The notes under the pieces: generated by a model
Database searches by the model: none
Told to the model about the DNA's origin: nothing
Seen by the model: only the letters and a program-made list of their open reading frames with translations
Assembly: GCF_022374895.2 (NCBI RefSeq)
Contig: NZ_CP092423.2
Span: 1,054,001 to 1,118,000, forward strand
DNA: 64,000 nt
Source of the DNA: Mycobacterium lentiflavum
GTDB taxonomy: Bacteria; Actinomycetota; Actinomycetes; Mycobacteriales; Mycobacteriaceae
Direction of reading: 5' to 3'
Shown: piece after piece, positions 19,263 to 30,347 of the stretch
How positions within the stretch are numbered: the first letter of the stretch is position 1
Layout: each line of letters opens with the position of its first letter
Made by a program: the position numbers and the translations under genes

Positions 19263-19985
19263 GTGGACGCCGTGGCGGATGGATCGGTGGGGGCGCGACT
19301 ACGGAGCTTGGCTATCGGGGTCTGGCACTTCGTCAGCAGCGCCCCGCTGACCTACGGCTGGCTACTCGTGTTGATGATCACAACGGTCATCCAAAACCAA
19401 CTCTCCGGGCGGCAATTGCACTCGGTTTTGCTGCACCGCTCCACCAACATTCACGAATTGGGCACCGATCCGCTCTCCGTGCTGTTTTCCAGCCTGCTGT
19501 GGATCGACGGCAAAAGCCTGGAGCCCTACCTGCTGCTGTTCACCTTGTTTCTCGCCCCGGCCGAACACTGGCTCGGCCACCTGAATTGGCTCACCGTGGG
19601 ATTGACCACCCATATCCTGTCGACCTACATCAGTGAAGGCATCCTGTACTTCGCGATCGAGGAACACGACGCATCGGAACGGCTGGTGCGCTCACGCGAC
19701 ATCGGGGTCAGCTACTTCCTGGTCGGCATCATGGCCGTGTTGGCGTATCGCATCGAGCGGCCATGGCGCTGGCTCTACCTAGGCGTGCTGGTGGTCATCT
19801 TCGGCTTTCCACTGATCACGATGACCAAACACGGGCTGAACTTCACCGCGATCGGTCACTTCACGTCCATCCTCCTCGGGCTCTGCTTCTATCCGATGGC
19901 CCGGGCGAGAAAAGACAAGCCGTGGAGTCCGGCCCGCTTCAGAGCCGCAATACGGCGATTCCGCTCCCGCACGGATCCGATTTGA
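19263..19985 (+). CDS. Rhomboid-like membrane protein (Rv3434c type)
   Basis: 240 residues, six or so hydrophobic segments, close in sequence plan to mycobacterial Rv3434c. The GTG at 19263 is used as start. The pattern of spans with SSLLWIDG, FLAPAEHWLGH and GHFTSILLGLCFYP resembles rhomboid-like membrane proteins, but the Gly-x-Ser-Gly serine-protease motif is absent, so proteolysis is not supported. It follows the DUF4436 pair on the same strand with 30 bp between and is probably co-transcribed. Accessory block 1 begins right after it. Confidence 0.75.
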   Translation: MDAVADGSVGARLRSLAIGVWHFVSSAPLTYGWLLVLMITTVIQNQLSGRQLHSVLLHRSTNIHELGTDPLSVLFSSLLWIDGKSLEPYLLLFTLFLAPAEHWLGHLNWLTVGLTTHILSTYISEGILYFAIEEHDASERLVRSRDIGVSYFLVGIMAVLAYRIERPWRWLYLGVLVVIFGFPLITMTKHGLNFTAIGHFTSILLGLCFYPMARARKDKPWSPARFRAAIRRFRSRTDPI

Positions 19986-20057
19986 CGAGGCGATTTGCTG
20001 TTGCGAACGCGATCTGCGTTTAACGCCGCGGTAATTGCGCCGCCATAGCGTGGCTTA

Positions 20058-22679
20058 ATGCGACCTGAGTCGGCCAGAACGCTGGGCGTCGAAGAGGAAT
20101 TCCACCTTGTCGATCTGAAGACACGGCGGCTCACGGCGCGTGCGCCCGAACTGCTGGCCGAGCTGACCGACGACTATGTGGCCGAGCTGCAGCGGTGTGT
20201 CGTCGAGACGAACACCCAAGTGGTTGATTCGATCGGCGAGTTGCGCCAGGAACTCGTCCGTCAGCGCAAGGTTTTGGTCGAGACCGCCACGGAATTGGGG
20301 ATGGGGGTCGTCGCGGCCGGCGCGGTGCCGCTGACGGTGCCGGCCGAGATGCAGGTGACCAAAACGCCGCGCTATCGGCAGATGCTCGCCGATTACCAGC
20401 TGCTGGCCCGGGAGCAGCTGATCTGCGGCACCCAGATACATGTGGGTGTCGCAGATCGCGACGAAGCGGTCGAGGTCGGCTACCGGCTGGCCGCGTATCT
20501 CCCGACGTTGCTCGCCTTATCCGCCAGCTCGCCCTTCGCGTCGGACGGGTCTGACACTGGTTACGCGAGTATGCGCACGCTGGTTTGGCAGCGCTGGCCC
20601 ACAACGGGTCCGGCCGCTCCGGTGCACACGGCCGCAGAATACGACCAACTGGTCACCGACCTGGTGGCCAGCGGAGTCATCTCCGACGTCGGGATGGTCT
20701 ATTTCGATGTGCGACCGGCGAGCGCGGCGCCGACGCTGGAGCTGCGGGTGTGCGACAGCTGCCCGTCCGTGGACACGGTCGTCTTGATCGCCGGGATGTT
20801 CCGAGCCCTGGTGGAGCGCGAGGCCGCGGCCGCGCATGCGGGTACTGCGCCGACGATCCTCTCACCGGCGGTGAGCCGGGCGGCGGTGTGGCGAGCCGCC
20901 CGGTCGGGGTTAGAGGGCGAGCTGGTCGACGTCCGCGGCCCCGTCAGCCGACCGGCATCCGAGGTGGTCGGCGAGCTGGTCGACGGACTGCGTCCGCACT
21001 TAGAGCAAACCGGTGATTGGGAAACCGTCAGCGAACTGTGCCGCCAAGCCCTGCAGAGAGGAACGTCTTCGGCTCGCCAGCGCCGGGCGCTGCGCCGTCG
21101 CGGACGTCTCACCGACGTTGTCGACCAACTGATGGCCGAGACGGCTGCCTCAGGTCCGACCTTGATGACCGTCAGTGACGATCGGACGCTCCTGTTCGGC
21201 TACCAACCGGGCAGTAAACCGCCGGTCGAGACCGCTCGTGGCAATCTCGACGACAGCTACGACGAAGCGGTCGACGGCAACGGTCAGCCGCGACCCCACT
21301 ATCGGAATGTCCTGGATGCCATCGCCCAGATCGGCGTGGCCCAACTGCGTTCTCGGGAAGCGGCCATCGAGCAGGAGCAGCGCGCCGACAACGTCACCTT
21401 CCGCGTCAGTGGTCAAAGCCGGGCCCAACTGTTCCCCGTCGACCTAGTTCCGCGCCTGGTGACCGCTCAAGAGTGGGCCCAGCTGTGCGACGGCTTGGCG
21501 CAGCGAGCGCGCGCACTGGACGCGTTCCTGCGTGACATCTACTCCGCGCAAGAGATCATGGCGGCAGGCATCATCGGCGACCAGATCCTCGACCGTGCAC
21601 CCGGCTTCCGCTCGACGGGGCGGCTGGCGGGCGATACCGTCCGAGCCCACATCAGCGGCACCGACATCGTGTGCGACCGAGCCGGCGGGTGGATGGTGCT
21701 CGAGGACAATCTGCGAGTGCCATCGGGGATGGCCTACGCCATCGTCAACCATCGCTTGGTCACCAAGCACCTCGGCGAACTGCAACCACCGGTCGCGGTC
21801 GAGGACGTCGCCCAGGCACCCGCAATGCTGCTGGAGACGCTGCGCGCCGCGGCGCCGGCGCACGCGCCCGACGACCCGACCGTCGCGGTGCTGTCGGCCG
21901 GCTGGGAGGACAGCGCATGGTTCGAGCACACCTTTTTGGCCGAGGAAATGCCGGTGGCGCTGGTGCAGCCGTCAGATCTGTCACTGCGCGACGGCAAGCT
22001 GGTCCAGCACGTCGGATCGAGTGTCCGGCGCATCGATGTGGTGTATGCGCGGATGGACGAGGACATGCTCTTGTCGTCGACCGGATACGACGGCGCGCCG
22101 CTGCGGCCGGGCTTGCTTCGCGCGATCGCCAACGGCCATCTCACCATTGCGAACGCGCTGGCCAACGGAGTCGCCGACGACAAAGCGATTTATGCGTATG
22201 TGCCGGAAATGATCAAGTTCTATCTTGGCGAGAAGCCCAGCCTGGCCCAGGTGCCCACCTGGATCTGCGCCGAACGCGATCAGCGCGACCACGTACTGGC
22301 GAATCTCGGCGACCTGGTCGTCAAACCGATCGACGGGCTGGGCGGCAGCGGGGTGCTGATCGGGCCCGACGCCTCCGAGGCTGCGCTGGACGCGCGCCGG
22401 CGCGAACTGGAAACTCAACCGGAGCGATTCATCGCTCAGGAGCCGGTGAACTTGTCGACCCATCCCACCTTTGACGGCGATGGCCTATACCCTCATCACG
22501 TCGACCTGCGCGCATTCGTGCATCTGCGCGCGGCGGCGAACGGCGCGGTATCGGCACATGTGATGCCCGCGGCGCTGACCCGAGTAGCCAGCCGCGGGTC
22601 GCGCATCGTCAACTCGTCATACGGCGGCGGCAGCAAAGATACCTGGATCCTCAGCGAGCCATTGAGCGAAAGCGACTGA
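20058..22679 (+). CDS. Fused glutamate-cysteine-ligase-like (GCS2) and circularly permuted ATP-grasp ligase
   Basis: 873 residues joining two ligase folds. Residues ~8-360 match the GCS2/YbdK carboxylate-amine ligase family (RTLGVEEEFHLVD; CGTQIHVGV; FDVRPASAAPTLELRVCDS). Residues ~400-870 match the circularly permuted type-2 ATP-grasp family (VTAQEWAQLCDGLAQRARALDAFL; DNLRVPSGMAYAIVNHR; VVKPIDGLGGSGVLIGPDA, the nucleotide-binding loop). Both halves should form amide bonds with ATP. The next gene, an amidotransferase, begins 2 bp after the stop, so the two probably build and amidate a small peptide or amino-acid conjugate. The acceptor substrates cannot be read from sequence. Not present at this site in M. 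tuberculosis. Confidence 0.85.
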   Translation: MRPESARTLGVEEEFHLVDLKTRRLTARAPELLAELTDDYVAELQRCVVETNTQVVDSIGELRQELVRQRKVLVETATELGMGVVAAGAVPLTVPAEMQVTKTPRYRQMLADYQLLAREQLICGTQIHVGVADRDEAVEVGYRLAAYLPTLLALSASSPFASDGSDTGYASMRTLVWQRWPTTGPAAPVHTAAEYDQLVTDLVASGVISDVGMVYFDVRPASAAPTLELRVCDSCPSVDTVVLIAGMFRALVEREAAAAHAGTAPTILSPAVSRAAVWRAARSGLEGELVDVRGPVSRPASEVVGELVDGLRPHLEQTGDWETVSELCRQALQRGTSSARQRRALRRRGRLTDVVDQLMAETAASGPTLMTVSDDRTLLFGYQPGSKPPVETARGNLDDSYDEAVDGNGQPRPHYRNVLDAIAQIGVAQLRSREAAIEQEQRADNVTFRVSGQSRAQLFPVDLVPRLVTAQEWAQLCDGLAQRARALDAFLRDIYSAQEIMAAGIIGDQILDRAPGFRSTGRLAGDTVRAHISGTDIVCDRAGGWMVLEDNLRVPSGMAYAIVNHRLVTKHLGELQPPVAVEDVAQAPAMLLETLRAAAPAHAPDDPTVAVLSAGWEDSAWFEHTFLAEEMPVALVQPSDLSLRDGKLVQHVGSSVRRIDVVYARMDEDMLLSSTGYDGAPLRPGLLRAIANGHLTIANALANGVADDKAIYAYVPEMIKFYLGEKPSLAQVPTWICAERDQRDHVLANLGDLVVKPIDGLGGSGVLIGPDASEAALDARRRELETQPERFIAQEPVNLSTHPTFDGDGLYPHHVDLRAFVHLRAAANGAVSAHVMPAALTRVASRGSRIVNSSYGGGSKDTWILSEPLSESD

Positions 22680-22680
22680 T

Positions 22681-24462
22681 ATGTGCGGTATTTGCGGTGA
22701 GATCCGCTGGGACGGGCACGCGGCGGACGTCGGTGCCGTCGCCCGCATGACGGGGGCGATGACGTCACGCGGGCCGGACGCCGACGGTGTGGTGGCGCAC
22801 GGACCCGTCGCCCTCGGGCACCGGCGGCTGTCCATCATCGACTTGTCCGCCCGCGGCGCTCAGCCCATGGTGGACGCTGATCTCGGGTTGACGCTGGTGT
22901 TCAACGGCTGCATCTACAACTACCAGGAGCTGCGCGAGACACTGCAAGCCGACGGGTACCGATTCTTCTCGACCGCCGACAGTGAGGTGGTGATAAAGGC
23001 GTTCCACAAATGGGGGGAGCGCTGTGTCGAGAAGTTCAAAGGAATGTTCGCGTTCGCCATCGCAGACCGGGACTCCGGCGCGGTGACGCTGGCCCGTGAC
23101 CGACTGGGCATCAAGCCGCTCTATATCGCCTCTTCACCCGGCGGGCTGCGGTTTGCATCCTCGGTGCGCGCATTGCTCGAGGCCGGTGGGGTGGACACGG
23201 AGCTCGACCGTGAAGCGTTGCACCACTACATGACTTTTCACTCCGTGGTGCCGGCGCCGCTGACGATATTTCGCGGAGTGCGTAAGCTGCCGCCGGCAAC
23301 CGTGCGGGTGATCCAACCCGACGGCACCCAAGCCGACACTGCTTACTGGACACCGGAGTTCGGTCGCGATCCGGCGAAAGCGTCATGGTCAGCGCGTGAT
23401 TGGGAAGCTGCGCTGATGCAGGCACTGCGCACCGCGGTTAAACGCCGGATGGTCGCCGACGTTCCGGTGGGTGTGCTGCTTTCCGGTGGCATCGATTCAT
23501 CGATCGTGGTCGCGTTACTGGCAGAGGAGGGACAGCAGGGGCTGGCGACCTTCAGCATCGGGTTCGACTCCGCCGACGGGGAGTCCGGAGACGAGTACTT
23601 TTATTCCGATCTGGTTGCCAAGACGTACGACACCGACCACCACAAGATTCACATCGACGAATCGCGATTGGTACCAGCCGTACCGAAATGCATCGCCGCG
23701 ATGAGCGAACCGATGGTCAGCCATGACTGCGTCGCTTTTTACCTGCTTTCGCAGGAAGTGAGCAGGTCGGTGAAGGTGGTGCAGTCGGGTCAGGGCGCCG
23801 ACGAGATCCTGGCCGGTTACTCGTGGTATCCGCCGCTGGCCGATATCGCCCGTGAGCAGACCACCGAGGCATATGCGAAGGTCTTCTTCGATCGCAGCCA
23901 TGACGATCTACGGTCAATCTTGGCCCCCGAGTACATGATTGATGCCGATGTTAGCCGCGCATTCGCGGCAGCCCATCAGGGCGCGCCGGGTGCCGACTGT
24001 GCTGTCGACGCGGCCCTGCGCCTGGACACCCAGGTGATGCTGGTCGACGATCCCGTCAAACGGGTCGACACGATGACGATGGCGTGGGGCCTAGAGGCTC
24101 GCGTGCCGTTCCTCGACCATGATTTCGTCGAGCTGGCCGCAGCATGTCCGCCCGATTTGAAGCTGGCCTCGGGCGGTAAGGGTGTGCTGAAAGGTGGTGC
24201 GCGAGAACTACTTCCGTCAGAGGTGATCGACCGGACCAAAGGCCACTTCCTGGTGCCGGGGATCCGACATCTGCACGGCGAGATCCTCGAGATGGTGCGC
24301 GATGCGCTGACCAACGATGCCGCGCGCAACCGCGGCCTTTATCGCGCCGACACCGTCGATGCCTGGCTGGCCGCGCCCAACGAGACGCGAACCACATTGG
24401 GCTCCAACGCGTTGTGGCAACTGGCGGTGCTCGAAATGTGGCTGCAGGGCCTGGGAGTCTGA
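22681..24462 (+). CDS. Asparagine-synthetase-like amidotransferase (N-acetylglutaminylglutamine amidotransferase type)
   Basis: 593 residues beginning MCGICGEIRWDG. Cys2 is the class-II glutaminase nucleophile, with HRRLSIIDLS, FNGCIYNYQELR and the RDRLGIKPLY loop. The synthetase half has the PP-loop SGGIDSSIV near residue 264 and the GADEILAGY acceptor-site motif. It fits the AsnO/trio amidotransferase family that amidates the C-terminus of the osmoprotectant dipeptide N-acetylglutaminylglutamine, rather than plain AsnB. Here the partner ligase is a GCS2/ATP-grasp fusion instead of the acetyltransferase/ATP-grasp protein of the known NAGGN pathway, so the product may differ. Confidence 0.85.
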   Translation: MCGICGEIRWDGHAADVGAVARMTGAMTSRGPDADGVVAHGPVALGHRRLSIIDLSARGAQPMVDADLGLTLVFNGCIYNYQELRETLQADGYRFFSTADSEVVIKAFHKWGERCVEKFKGMFAFAIADRDSGAVTLARDRLGIKPLYIASSPGGLRFASSVRALLEAGGVDTELDREALHHYMTFHSVVPAPLTIFRGVRKLPPATVRVIQPDGTQADTAYWTPEFGRDPAKASWSARDWEAALMQALRTAVKRRMVADVPVGVLLSGGIDSSIVVALLAEEGQQGLATFSIGFDSADGESGDEYFYSDLVAKTYDTDHHKIHIDESRLVPAVPKCIAAMSEPMVSHDCVAFYLLSQEVSRSVKVVQSGQGADEILAGYSWYPPLADIAREQTTEAYAKVFFDRSHDDLRSILAPEYMIDADVSRAFAAAHQGAPGADCAVDAALRLDTQVMLVDDPVKRVDTMTMAWGLEARVPFLDHDFVELAAACPPDLKLASGGKGVLKGGARELLPSEVIDRTKGHFLVPGIRHLHGEILEMVRDALTNDAARNRGLYRADTVDAWLAAPNETRTTLGSNALWQLAVLEMWLQGLGV

Positions 24463-24466
24463 GTCG

Positions 24467-26362
24467 GTGGCGCAACACGTGCGCGCCATCTATGGCGCGT
24501 CGCTGTCCCCGGACGCGACGGCATTCGCACACTTGGTCGACGACGGCGGTTATCCCCGCGCGGTGCAACGCTTTCTGCGAGGCCGCCGGGCAAGCTCGTC
24601 GCGCGACGTCGTCCTGCCGGTCGAGGGTCCTGTCTCGCGGGTGATCCACTCGGCGGACGGTCAGTGGCTGGCCTGCGAGGTGGCGCCCAGCGGCGGCACC
24701 CGCACCCAGATCTGGGTCGTCACCACCGATCCCGACGACCGGATGGCTCGGCGCATCGACGGCGAGCACGCCGGGACTGCTGAGCTCGTCGGCTGGGACG
24801 GTAGCCGTGTCGCGGCGATCCTGACCGGTGAGGACGGGGTCGGGGAATCGTGTCTGATCGATCCGGCCGACGGCTGTTGCACGGTGTTGGACCGACGGTC
24901 TGGTGGCCGCCTGGTCGACGCCTGGGCCGGAGCGGCGCTGATCCGGGTCGGACCGCGCGGCTACCACGAACTGATAATGCTGCACGGGCCGACCGAGATC
25001 GCCTTATTGCCAGCCGATCCCGGGTCTACGACGGCCGATGGCGTGATCCTCGACGACCACCATCCGCGCCGCATCCGCTACGGTCCGGACCGCGATCTGA
25101 GCAAGCTTTACTACCCAGGTACGGACGCAAACGGATATGTGCGGGCACTGATCCGCAGCGACAACGGCTGCGAATACGCCCGACTGCTGGAAGTGACGGC
25201 CACCCACGACGGCGTCAGTTATTGCGTGGTGGCCGAGCGCCCCGACTGTGAACTCGACGCATTCGCCGTCAGCGACGACCTGTCCACCGTTGTTCTGCTG
25301 TGGAACATGCAGGGCCGCAGTGAATTACAGATTCTCGAATATGCCGACAACACACTGAGTGACCCGATCCCACTGCCCGGGGTGGTCGCCAGTGAGCTGT
25401 CCATCAGTGCCGGCGGCTCGATGATCGCGATGACCGTCGAAGGTCCGGCGGCGCCGCGCACCGTCGAGCTGGTCGATCCTCGAACGCGCCGATGGGAACT
25501 CATCGACCGCGAACCGAGCCACGGCCCGGTCGTTCCCGGATTTTCCGCCGCGACGAGGCCGGAGACGATCACCGCGCGCGACGGGCTGAGCCTGAACGCC
25601 TGGCTCTACCGGCCGCCGGCTACAGACGCCGTCAAAGGTGCGGTGGTATACCTGCACGGCGGACCGGAAGGTCAGGCCCGTCCCGGTTACAGCGAGATCT
25701 TCGCGCGGCTGGTCAACGACGGGATCCTGGTGCTGGCGCCCAACGTGCGAGGCTCCGGCGGCTTCGGCCGGACCTTCATGCATGCCGACGACAAGGAGAA
25801 GCGGTTCGCCGCCATCGACGATGTCGCGGACTGCGTGCGATTCCTGGTGGACAACGGCCTGGCCGACCCGCGGCGTATTGCCTGCGCGGGCTGGTCGTAC
25901 GGCGGTTACCTGACCATGGCGGCGCTGACGTTTCATCCCGCGTTGTTCGCGGCGGGCATCAGCATCTGCGGCATGAGCGACCTCGGCACGTTTTACCGCC
26001 ACACCGAGCCGTGGATTGCCGCCGCGGCCTATCCGAAGTATGGCCATCCCGTGAGCGATCGTGAGTTGCTCGAGCACCTGTCGCCCCTGCACCGGGTGGA
26101 CGCGTTGACGGCGCCGTTGTTGGTGGTACATGGAGCCAAGGACACCAATGTGCCGATCAGCCAATCCGAACAGATCGTCGACGCGCTGCGAAAAGCCGGT
26201 CGTCGGGTCGGCTATCTGGTGTTCAGCGACGACGGACATGGCATCGCCAAGCGCGAGAATCGGGTGACGTTGGCGACCTCGATGAGTCAGTGGCTCACCG
26301 CAGCATTCGGCGCCGACGACCTTTCGCCGGCATTGCGTGCCATGGGCGAGAAGCCGTTCTAG
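24467..26362 (+). CDS. Prolyl-oligopeptidase-family (S9) peptidase
   Basis: 631 residues from the GTG at 24467, 4 bp after the amidotransferase stop. The N-terminal ~380 residues are beta-rich and should form the beta-propeller gate. The C-terminal alpha/beta-hydrolase domain has Ser477 in GWSYGGYLT, Asp in HGAKDTNVP and His in [11 protein letters not shown], so the triad is intact. S9 enzymes cleave short peptides; in this operon it may mature, recycle or degrade the peptide made by the two upstream ligases. Its TAG stop interlocks with the stop of the convergent methyltransferase in CTAG. Confidence 0.88.
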   Translation: MAQHVRAIYGASLSPDATAFAHLVDDGGYPRAVQRFLRGRRASSSRDVVLPVEGPVSRVIHSADGQWLACEVAPSGGTRTQIWVVTTDPDDRMARRIDGEHAGTAELVGWDGSRVAAILTGEDGVGESCLIDPADGCCTVLDRRSGGRLVDAWAGAALIRVGPRGYHELIMLHGPTEIALLPADPGSTTADGVILDDHHPRRIRYGPDRDLSKLYYPGTDANGYVRALIRSDNGCEYARLLEVTATHDGVSYCVVAERPDCELDAFAVSDDLSTVVLLWNMQGRSELQILEYADNTLSDPIPLPGVVASELSISAGGSMIAMTVEGPAAPRTVELVDPRTRRWELIDREPSHGPVVPGFSAATRPETITARDGLSLNAWLYRPPATDAVKGAVVYLHGGPEGQARPGYSEIFARLVNDGILVLAPNVRGSGGFGRTFMHADDKEKRFAAIDDVADCVRFLVDNGLADPRRIACAGWSYGGYLTMAALTFHPALFAAGISICGMSDLGTFYRHTEPWIAAAAYPKYGHPVSDRELLEHLSPLHRVDALTAPLLVVHGAKDTNVPISQSEQIVDALRKAGRRVGYLVFSDDGHGIAKRENRVTLATSMSQWLTAAFGADDLSPALRAMGEKPF

Positions 26363-27291
26363 CGTCGCGTGGCGGTCACGTATTGCAGCGCCGACAGCGT
26401 GCCCTGTTTGCCCGGTGCGGCGGGCCGCAGCGGTAGCGAAATGCCATAGTTCGCAGCTAAATCCGCGACCCCGCTGGCGGCTGTCTGCCAGCCGTGAGAA
26501 CGCAGGTACTCGACGACGTCGTTGCGGTCGCCCGCATACCAAAGGTCGGTCATCTCGATGTCGAAGCCGTGTTCGCGCCACTGCTCGGTGACCTCACGCA
26601 TGCGCTCGGCCATCGTCTCTACCGCGTCGCCCGCGCCCTGGACGTTTTCGGTGGCCAACTGACTTCCCGGCGCGCTGAGTTCGGTGATGTTGTCCAGCAG
26701 CCGGTCTTGGGCCTCGGGCGGCAAGAACGGCAGCAGGCCCTCGGCGCTCCACGCGGTCGGCTTGCCGGGGTCCAGTCCCGCGGCACGCAGCGCGGCCGGC
26801 CAATCGTGGCGTAAGTCGACGGGCACCGCGCGCCGGTCCGCCGTCGGGGTCGCACCCAGCTCGGCCATGGTCGCGCTCTTGAACTCGATGACTTGCGACT
26901 GGTCGATCTCGAACACCGTCGTTGCGTCCGGCCAGGGCAGCCGGTAGGCGCGAGCGTCCAGCCCCGAGGCCAGGATCACCACCTGCCGAACCCCCGCCGC
27001 GGCGGCGGTCACGAAGAAATCGTCGAAGAACCGGGTGCGGATGCCCATCATGTCGGCCATCCCCAGCATCCCGAAGTCGCCGTTGTCATCCACCTCGGCT
27101 GGATCCAGTTCGCCGCTGGCGAGCCGGGTGAAGAACTCCACACCGACGGCGCGCACCAGCGGCTCGGCGAATGGGTCGTTGATCAGTGGCTGAGGCGCGC
27201 GGGTAGCCAGTGCGCGGCCCACCGCGACGCCGGTTGCGGTGGCTCCCACGCCATTTCCCAGGTCCCAGGTGTCGTCATCCGTGCGCGCCAT
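26359..27291 (-). CDS. Class I SAM-dependent methyltransferase, mycobacterial TIGR00027-type family
   Basis: 310 residues from the ATG at 27291, behind a strong GGGAGGGG. It begins [20 protein letters not shown], like the large mycobacterial family of putative methyltransferases. The SAM site is [18 protein letters not shown], followed by VFEIDQ, the acidic loop that binds ribose. Other conserved parts are [10 protein letters not shown] and [17 protein letters not shown]. The substrate is unknown for most members. It is convergent with the S9 peptidase and divergent from nnrD, 93 bp away. Confidence 0.9.
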   Translation of the reverse strand: MARTDDDTWDLGNGVGATATGVAVGRALATRAPQPLINDPFAEPLVRAVGVEFFTRLASGELDPAEVDDNGDFGMLGMADMMGIRTRFFDDFFVTAAAAGVRQVVILASGLDARAYRLPWPDATTVFEIDQSQVIEFKSATMAELGATPTADRRAVPVDLRHDWPAALRAAGLDPGKPTAWSAEGLLPFLPPEAQDRLLDNITELSAPGSQLATENVQGAGDAVETMAERMREVTEQWREHGFDIEMTDLWYAGDRNDVVEYLRSHGWQTAASGVADLAANYGISLPLRPAAPGKQGTLSALQYVTATRR

Positions 27292-27384
27292 CGCCCCTCC
27301 CATTCGTCGCTGACACCGAATGTACGGACGGCTCCTGAACGAGTGCTGTGCGCAAACACAGACGAGCATGGAATGCTGAATTCG

Positions 27385-28815
27385 ATGCGGCATTACTACT
27401 CCGTAGATGCGATTCGCGACGCCGAAGCACCGCTGCTGGCCAGCCTGCCCGATGGCGCCCTGATGAAGCGTGCCGCCTTCGGGTTGGCTACCGAGATTGT
27501 CAAAGAGCTACAAGCCCGTACGGGCGCCGTCGCCGGTCGGCGGGTGTGCGCGGTCGTCGGCTCGGGTGACAACGGCGGTGACGCGCTGTGGGCGGCGACG
27601 TTCCTGCTGCGTCGCGGGGCGGCGGCCGACGCGGTGTTACTCAGCCCGGACCACACTCACCGTAAGGGGCTGGCGGCGTTCCGGAAGGCCGGCGGCCGCA
27701 CCGTTGAGAGTGTTTCGGCGACAACCGATCTCGTCATCGACGGCGTGGTCGGCATCTCCGGCTCGGGTCCGCTGCGTCCGGCGGCGGCAGCCGTGTTCGC
27801 CGCGGTCGACGCTCACCAAATCCCGGTGGTCGCCGTCGACATCCCCAGCGGCATCGACGTGGCGACCGGGGCGATCACCGGCCCCGCGGTGCACGCCGCG
27901 TCGACGGTGACCTTCGGCGGCCTCAAGCCCGTGCACGCGCTCGCCGACTGCGGCACCGTCACGCTGATTGACATCGGGCTGAGATTGCCGGACTCCTCAA
28001 AAACGTCAGTGCTGGGCTTCGAGGCCGACGACGTCGCCGCCCGCTGGCCGGTGCCGGGCCCGCGTGACGACAAGTACACGCAGGGAGTGACCGGCATCCT
28101 GGCCGGCTCGTCGACGTATCCGGGGGCGGCCGTGTTGTGCACCGGCGCCGCGGTCGCGGCCACCTCGGGCATGGTCCGCTATGCGGGTAGCGCGCACAGC
28201 CAGGTTCTCGCGGTGTGGCCGGAGGTCATCGCGACGCCATCTCCCGCGGCGGCCGGGAAGGTGCAGGCGTGGGTCGTCGGACCGGGTTTGGGCACCGACG
28301 ACATCGGCGCCGCCGCCTTGTGGTTCGCGCTGGGAACTGACCTGCCGGTGCTGGTGGACGCCGACGGGCTGACGATTCTGGCCGCCCATCCCGAGCTGGT
28401 GGCCAACCGCGCGGCACCGACGCTGCTGACCCCGCACGCGGGGGAGTTCGCCCGATTGGCCGGGGCGCCGCCCGGCGACGACCGGATCTCGGCCACCCGC
28501 AAGCTTGCCGACACGTTCGGCGCGACCGTTCTGCTCAAGGGCAACGTCACCGTCATCGCAGACCCCGGCGGCCCGGTCTACCTCAATCCGGCCGGGCAGT
28601 CCTGGGCGGCCACCGCCGGGTCGGGCGATGTGCTGTCCGGGATGATCGGCGCGCTGCTGGCCGCGGGATTGGCGCCGGCCGAGGCGGCCGCCGCCGGCGC
28701 CTACGTCCACGCCCACGCCGCCGCGCTCTCGGCCGCGGACCCGGGTCCCGGTGAGGCACCCACCTCAGCGTCGCGCATCGTGCCGCATATCCGCGCCGCC
28801 CTGGCCGCGCTGTAA
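27385..28815 (+). CDS. nnrD: Bifunctional NAD(P)HX epimerase/dehydratase NnrD
   Basis: Repairs hydrated NADH/NADPH. 476 residues from the ATG at 27385 (Rv3433c is similar); the long open frame upstream is antisense to the methyltransferase. Residues ~1-215 form the YjeF-N epimerase ([26 protein letters not shown]). The C-terminal ADP-dependent dehydratase has the ribokinase-like signature [19 protein letters not shown] near residue 415 and [13 protein letters not shown]. It starts the conserved nnrD-gadB-alr-tsa run. Confidence 0.93.
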   Translation: MRHYYSVDAIRDAEAPLLASLPDGALMKRAAFGLATEIVKELQARTGAVAGRRVCAVVGSGDNGGDALWAATFLLRRGAAADAVLLSPDHTHRKGLAAFRKAGGRTVESVSATTDLVIDGVVGISGSGPLRPAAAAVFAAVDAHQIPVVAVDIPSGIDVATGAITGPAVHAASTVTFGGLKPVHALADCGTVTLIDIGLRLPDSSKTSVLGFEADDVAARWPVPGPRDDKYTQGVTGILAGSSTYPGAAVLCTGAAVAATSGMVRYAGSAHSQVLAVWPEVIATPSPAAAGKVQAWVVGPGLGTDDIGAAALWFALGTDLPVLVDADGLTILAAHPELVANRAAPTLLTPHAGEFARLAGAPPGDDRISATRKLADTFGATVLLKGNVTVIADPGGPVYLNPAGQSWAATAGSGDVLSGMIGALLAAGLAPAEAAAAGAYVHAHAAALSAADPGPGEAPTSASRIVPHIRAALAAL

Positions 28816-28836
28816 TCGTCAACGAGAGGATCCGCC

Positions 28837-30234
28837 ATGACCGGCAGCCATCCGTCCGTCCCCACTCACTCGATCGCGCCCGCCTACACCGGACGAATGT
28901 TCACCACCCCGGTGCCGGCGCTACGGCTGCCCGAGGAATCGATGGATCCGGAGGCGGCGTACCGCTTCATCCACGACGAGTTGATGCTCGACGGCAGCTC
29001 GCGGCTGAACCTGGCCACCTTCGTCACCACCTGGATGGATCCCGAGGCCGGGAAACTGATGGCCGAGACGTTCGACAAGAACATGATCGACAAAGACGAA
29101 TATCCGGCGACCGCGGCGATTGAGCAGCGCTGTGTGTGCATGGTGGCCGACCTGTTCCACGCCGACTACCTGCGCGACGACGACCCGTCCAGCGCCTGCG
29201 GGGCATCCACCATCGGCTCCAGCGAGGCGGTGATGCTGGGCGGTCTGGCGATGAAATGGAGGTGGCGCGAAAAGGTCGGCTCCGGAGAGAAGGAAGGCTG
29301 GAAGGGCCGCACGCCCAACCTGGTGATGGGCTCCAACGTCCAGGTGGTGTGGGAGAAGTTCTGCCGCTACTTCGACGTCGAGCCGCGCTACCTGCCGATG
29401 GAGGAGGGGCGCTACGTCATCACCCCCGAGCAGGTCGTCGATGCCGTCGACGAGGACACCATCGGGGTGGTCGCGATCCTGGGCACCACCTATACCGGCG
29501 AGCTGGAACCCATCGCCGAGATCTGCGCGGCGCTCGACAAACTGGCCGCCGGCGGCGGTGTGGACGTCCCGGTGCACGTCGACGCCGCCAGCGGGGGCTT
29601 TGTGGTGCCGTTCCTGCATCCCGAGCTGAAGTGGGATTTTCGGTTGCCCCGAGTGGTGTCGATCAACGTCAGCGGCCACAAGTACGGGCTGACCTATCCC
29701 GGTGTCGGGTTTGTCGTGTGGCGCAGCAAGGAGTACCTGCCCGAGGACCTGATTTTCCGGGTCAACTACCTGGGCGGCGACATGCCGACATTCACTTTGA
29801 ACTTCTCCCGGGCGGGCAACCAGGTCGTCGGCCAGTACTACAACTTCCTGCGGTTGGGCCGCGAGGGCTACACCCAGGTCATGCAGTCGCTGTCGGCGAC
29901 CGCGCGGTGGTTGGGCGAGCAGTTGCGCGACGGCGACCACTGCGAGCTGATCTCGGACGGCTCGGCCATCCCAGTCGTCAGCTTCCGGCTGGCCCGCGGT
30001 TTGGGCTACACCGAGTTCGACGTCTCCCACGAGCTGCGCGGCTACGGCTGGCAGGTGCCTGCCTACACCATGCCGGACAACGCCTCCGACGTGTCGGTGC
30101 TGCGCGTCGTGGTGCGCGAAGGACTGTCCGCCGACCTGGCCCGGGCCCTGCACGACGATGCCCGCAGCGCGCTGGCGTCGCTGGACAAGCTCAAGCCCGG
30201 CGGCCACTACCAGGCCGAACACTTCGCGCACTGA
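28837..30234 (+). CDS. gadB: Glutamate decarboxylase GadB
   Basis: PLP-dependent decarboxylase making GABA from glutamate, consuming a proton. 465 residues, full length. The PLP lysine is Lys282 in [14 protein letters not shown] holds the Asp that contacts the pyridine [18 protein letters not shown] and [18 protein letters not shown] are family segments. Ortholog of Rv3432c. The ATG at 28837 follows AGAGGAT, 21 bp after nnrD. A role in acid tolerance or the GABA shunt is inferred from the family. Confidence 0.95.
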   Translation: MTGSHPSVPTHSIAPAYTGRMFTTPVPALRLPEESMDPEAAYRFIHDELMLDGSSRLNLATFVTTWMDPEAGKLMAETFDKNMIDKDEYPATAAIEQRCVCMVADLFHADYLRDDDPSSACGASTIGSSEAVMLGGLAMKWRWREKVGSGEKEGWKGRTPNLVMGSNVQVVWEKFCRYFDVEPRYLPMEEGRYVITPEQVVDAVDEDTIGVVAILGTTYTGELEPIAEICAALDKLAAGGGVDVPVHVDAASGGFVVPFLHPELKWDFRLPRVVSINVSGHKYGLTYPGVGFVVWRSKEYLPEDLIFRVNYLGGDMPTFTLNFSRAGNQVVGQYYNFLRLGREGYTQVMQSLSATARWLGEQLRDGDHCELISDGSAIPVVSFRLARGLGYTEFDVSHELRGYGWQVPAYTMPDNASDVSVLRVVVREGLSADLARALHDDARSALASLDKLKPGGHYQAEHFAH

Positions 30235-30347
30235 ATTCGGCCCGCGAGCTGGGGTACCGCCCGCTTGCGGGGAAACGCCAGTGCGACGTTGCGGCGTTTT
30301 CTCGCCAAGGCGTCACGCGCGGCGCGCCGCTCTCCCGCTCTGGGACA

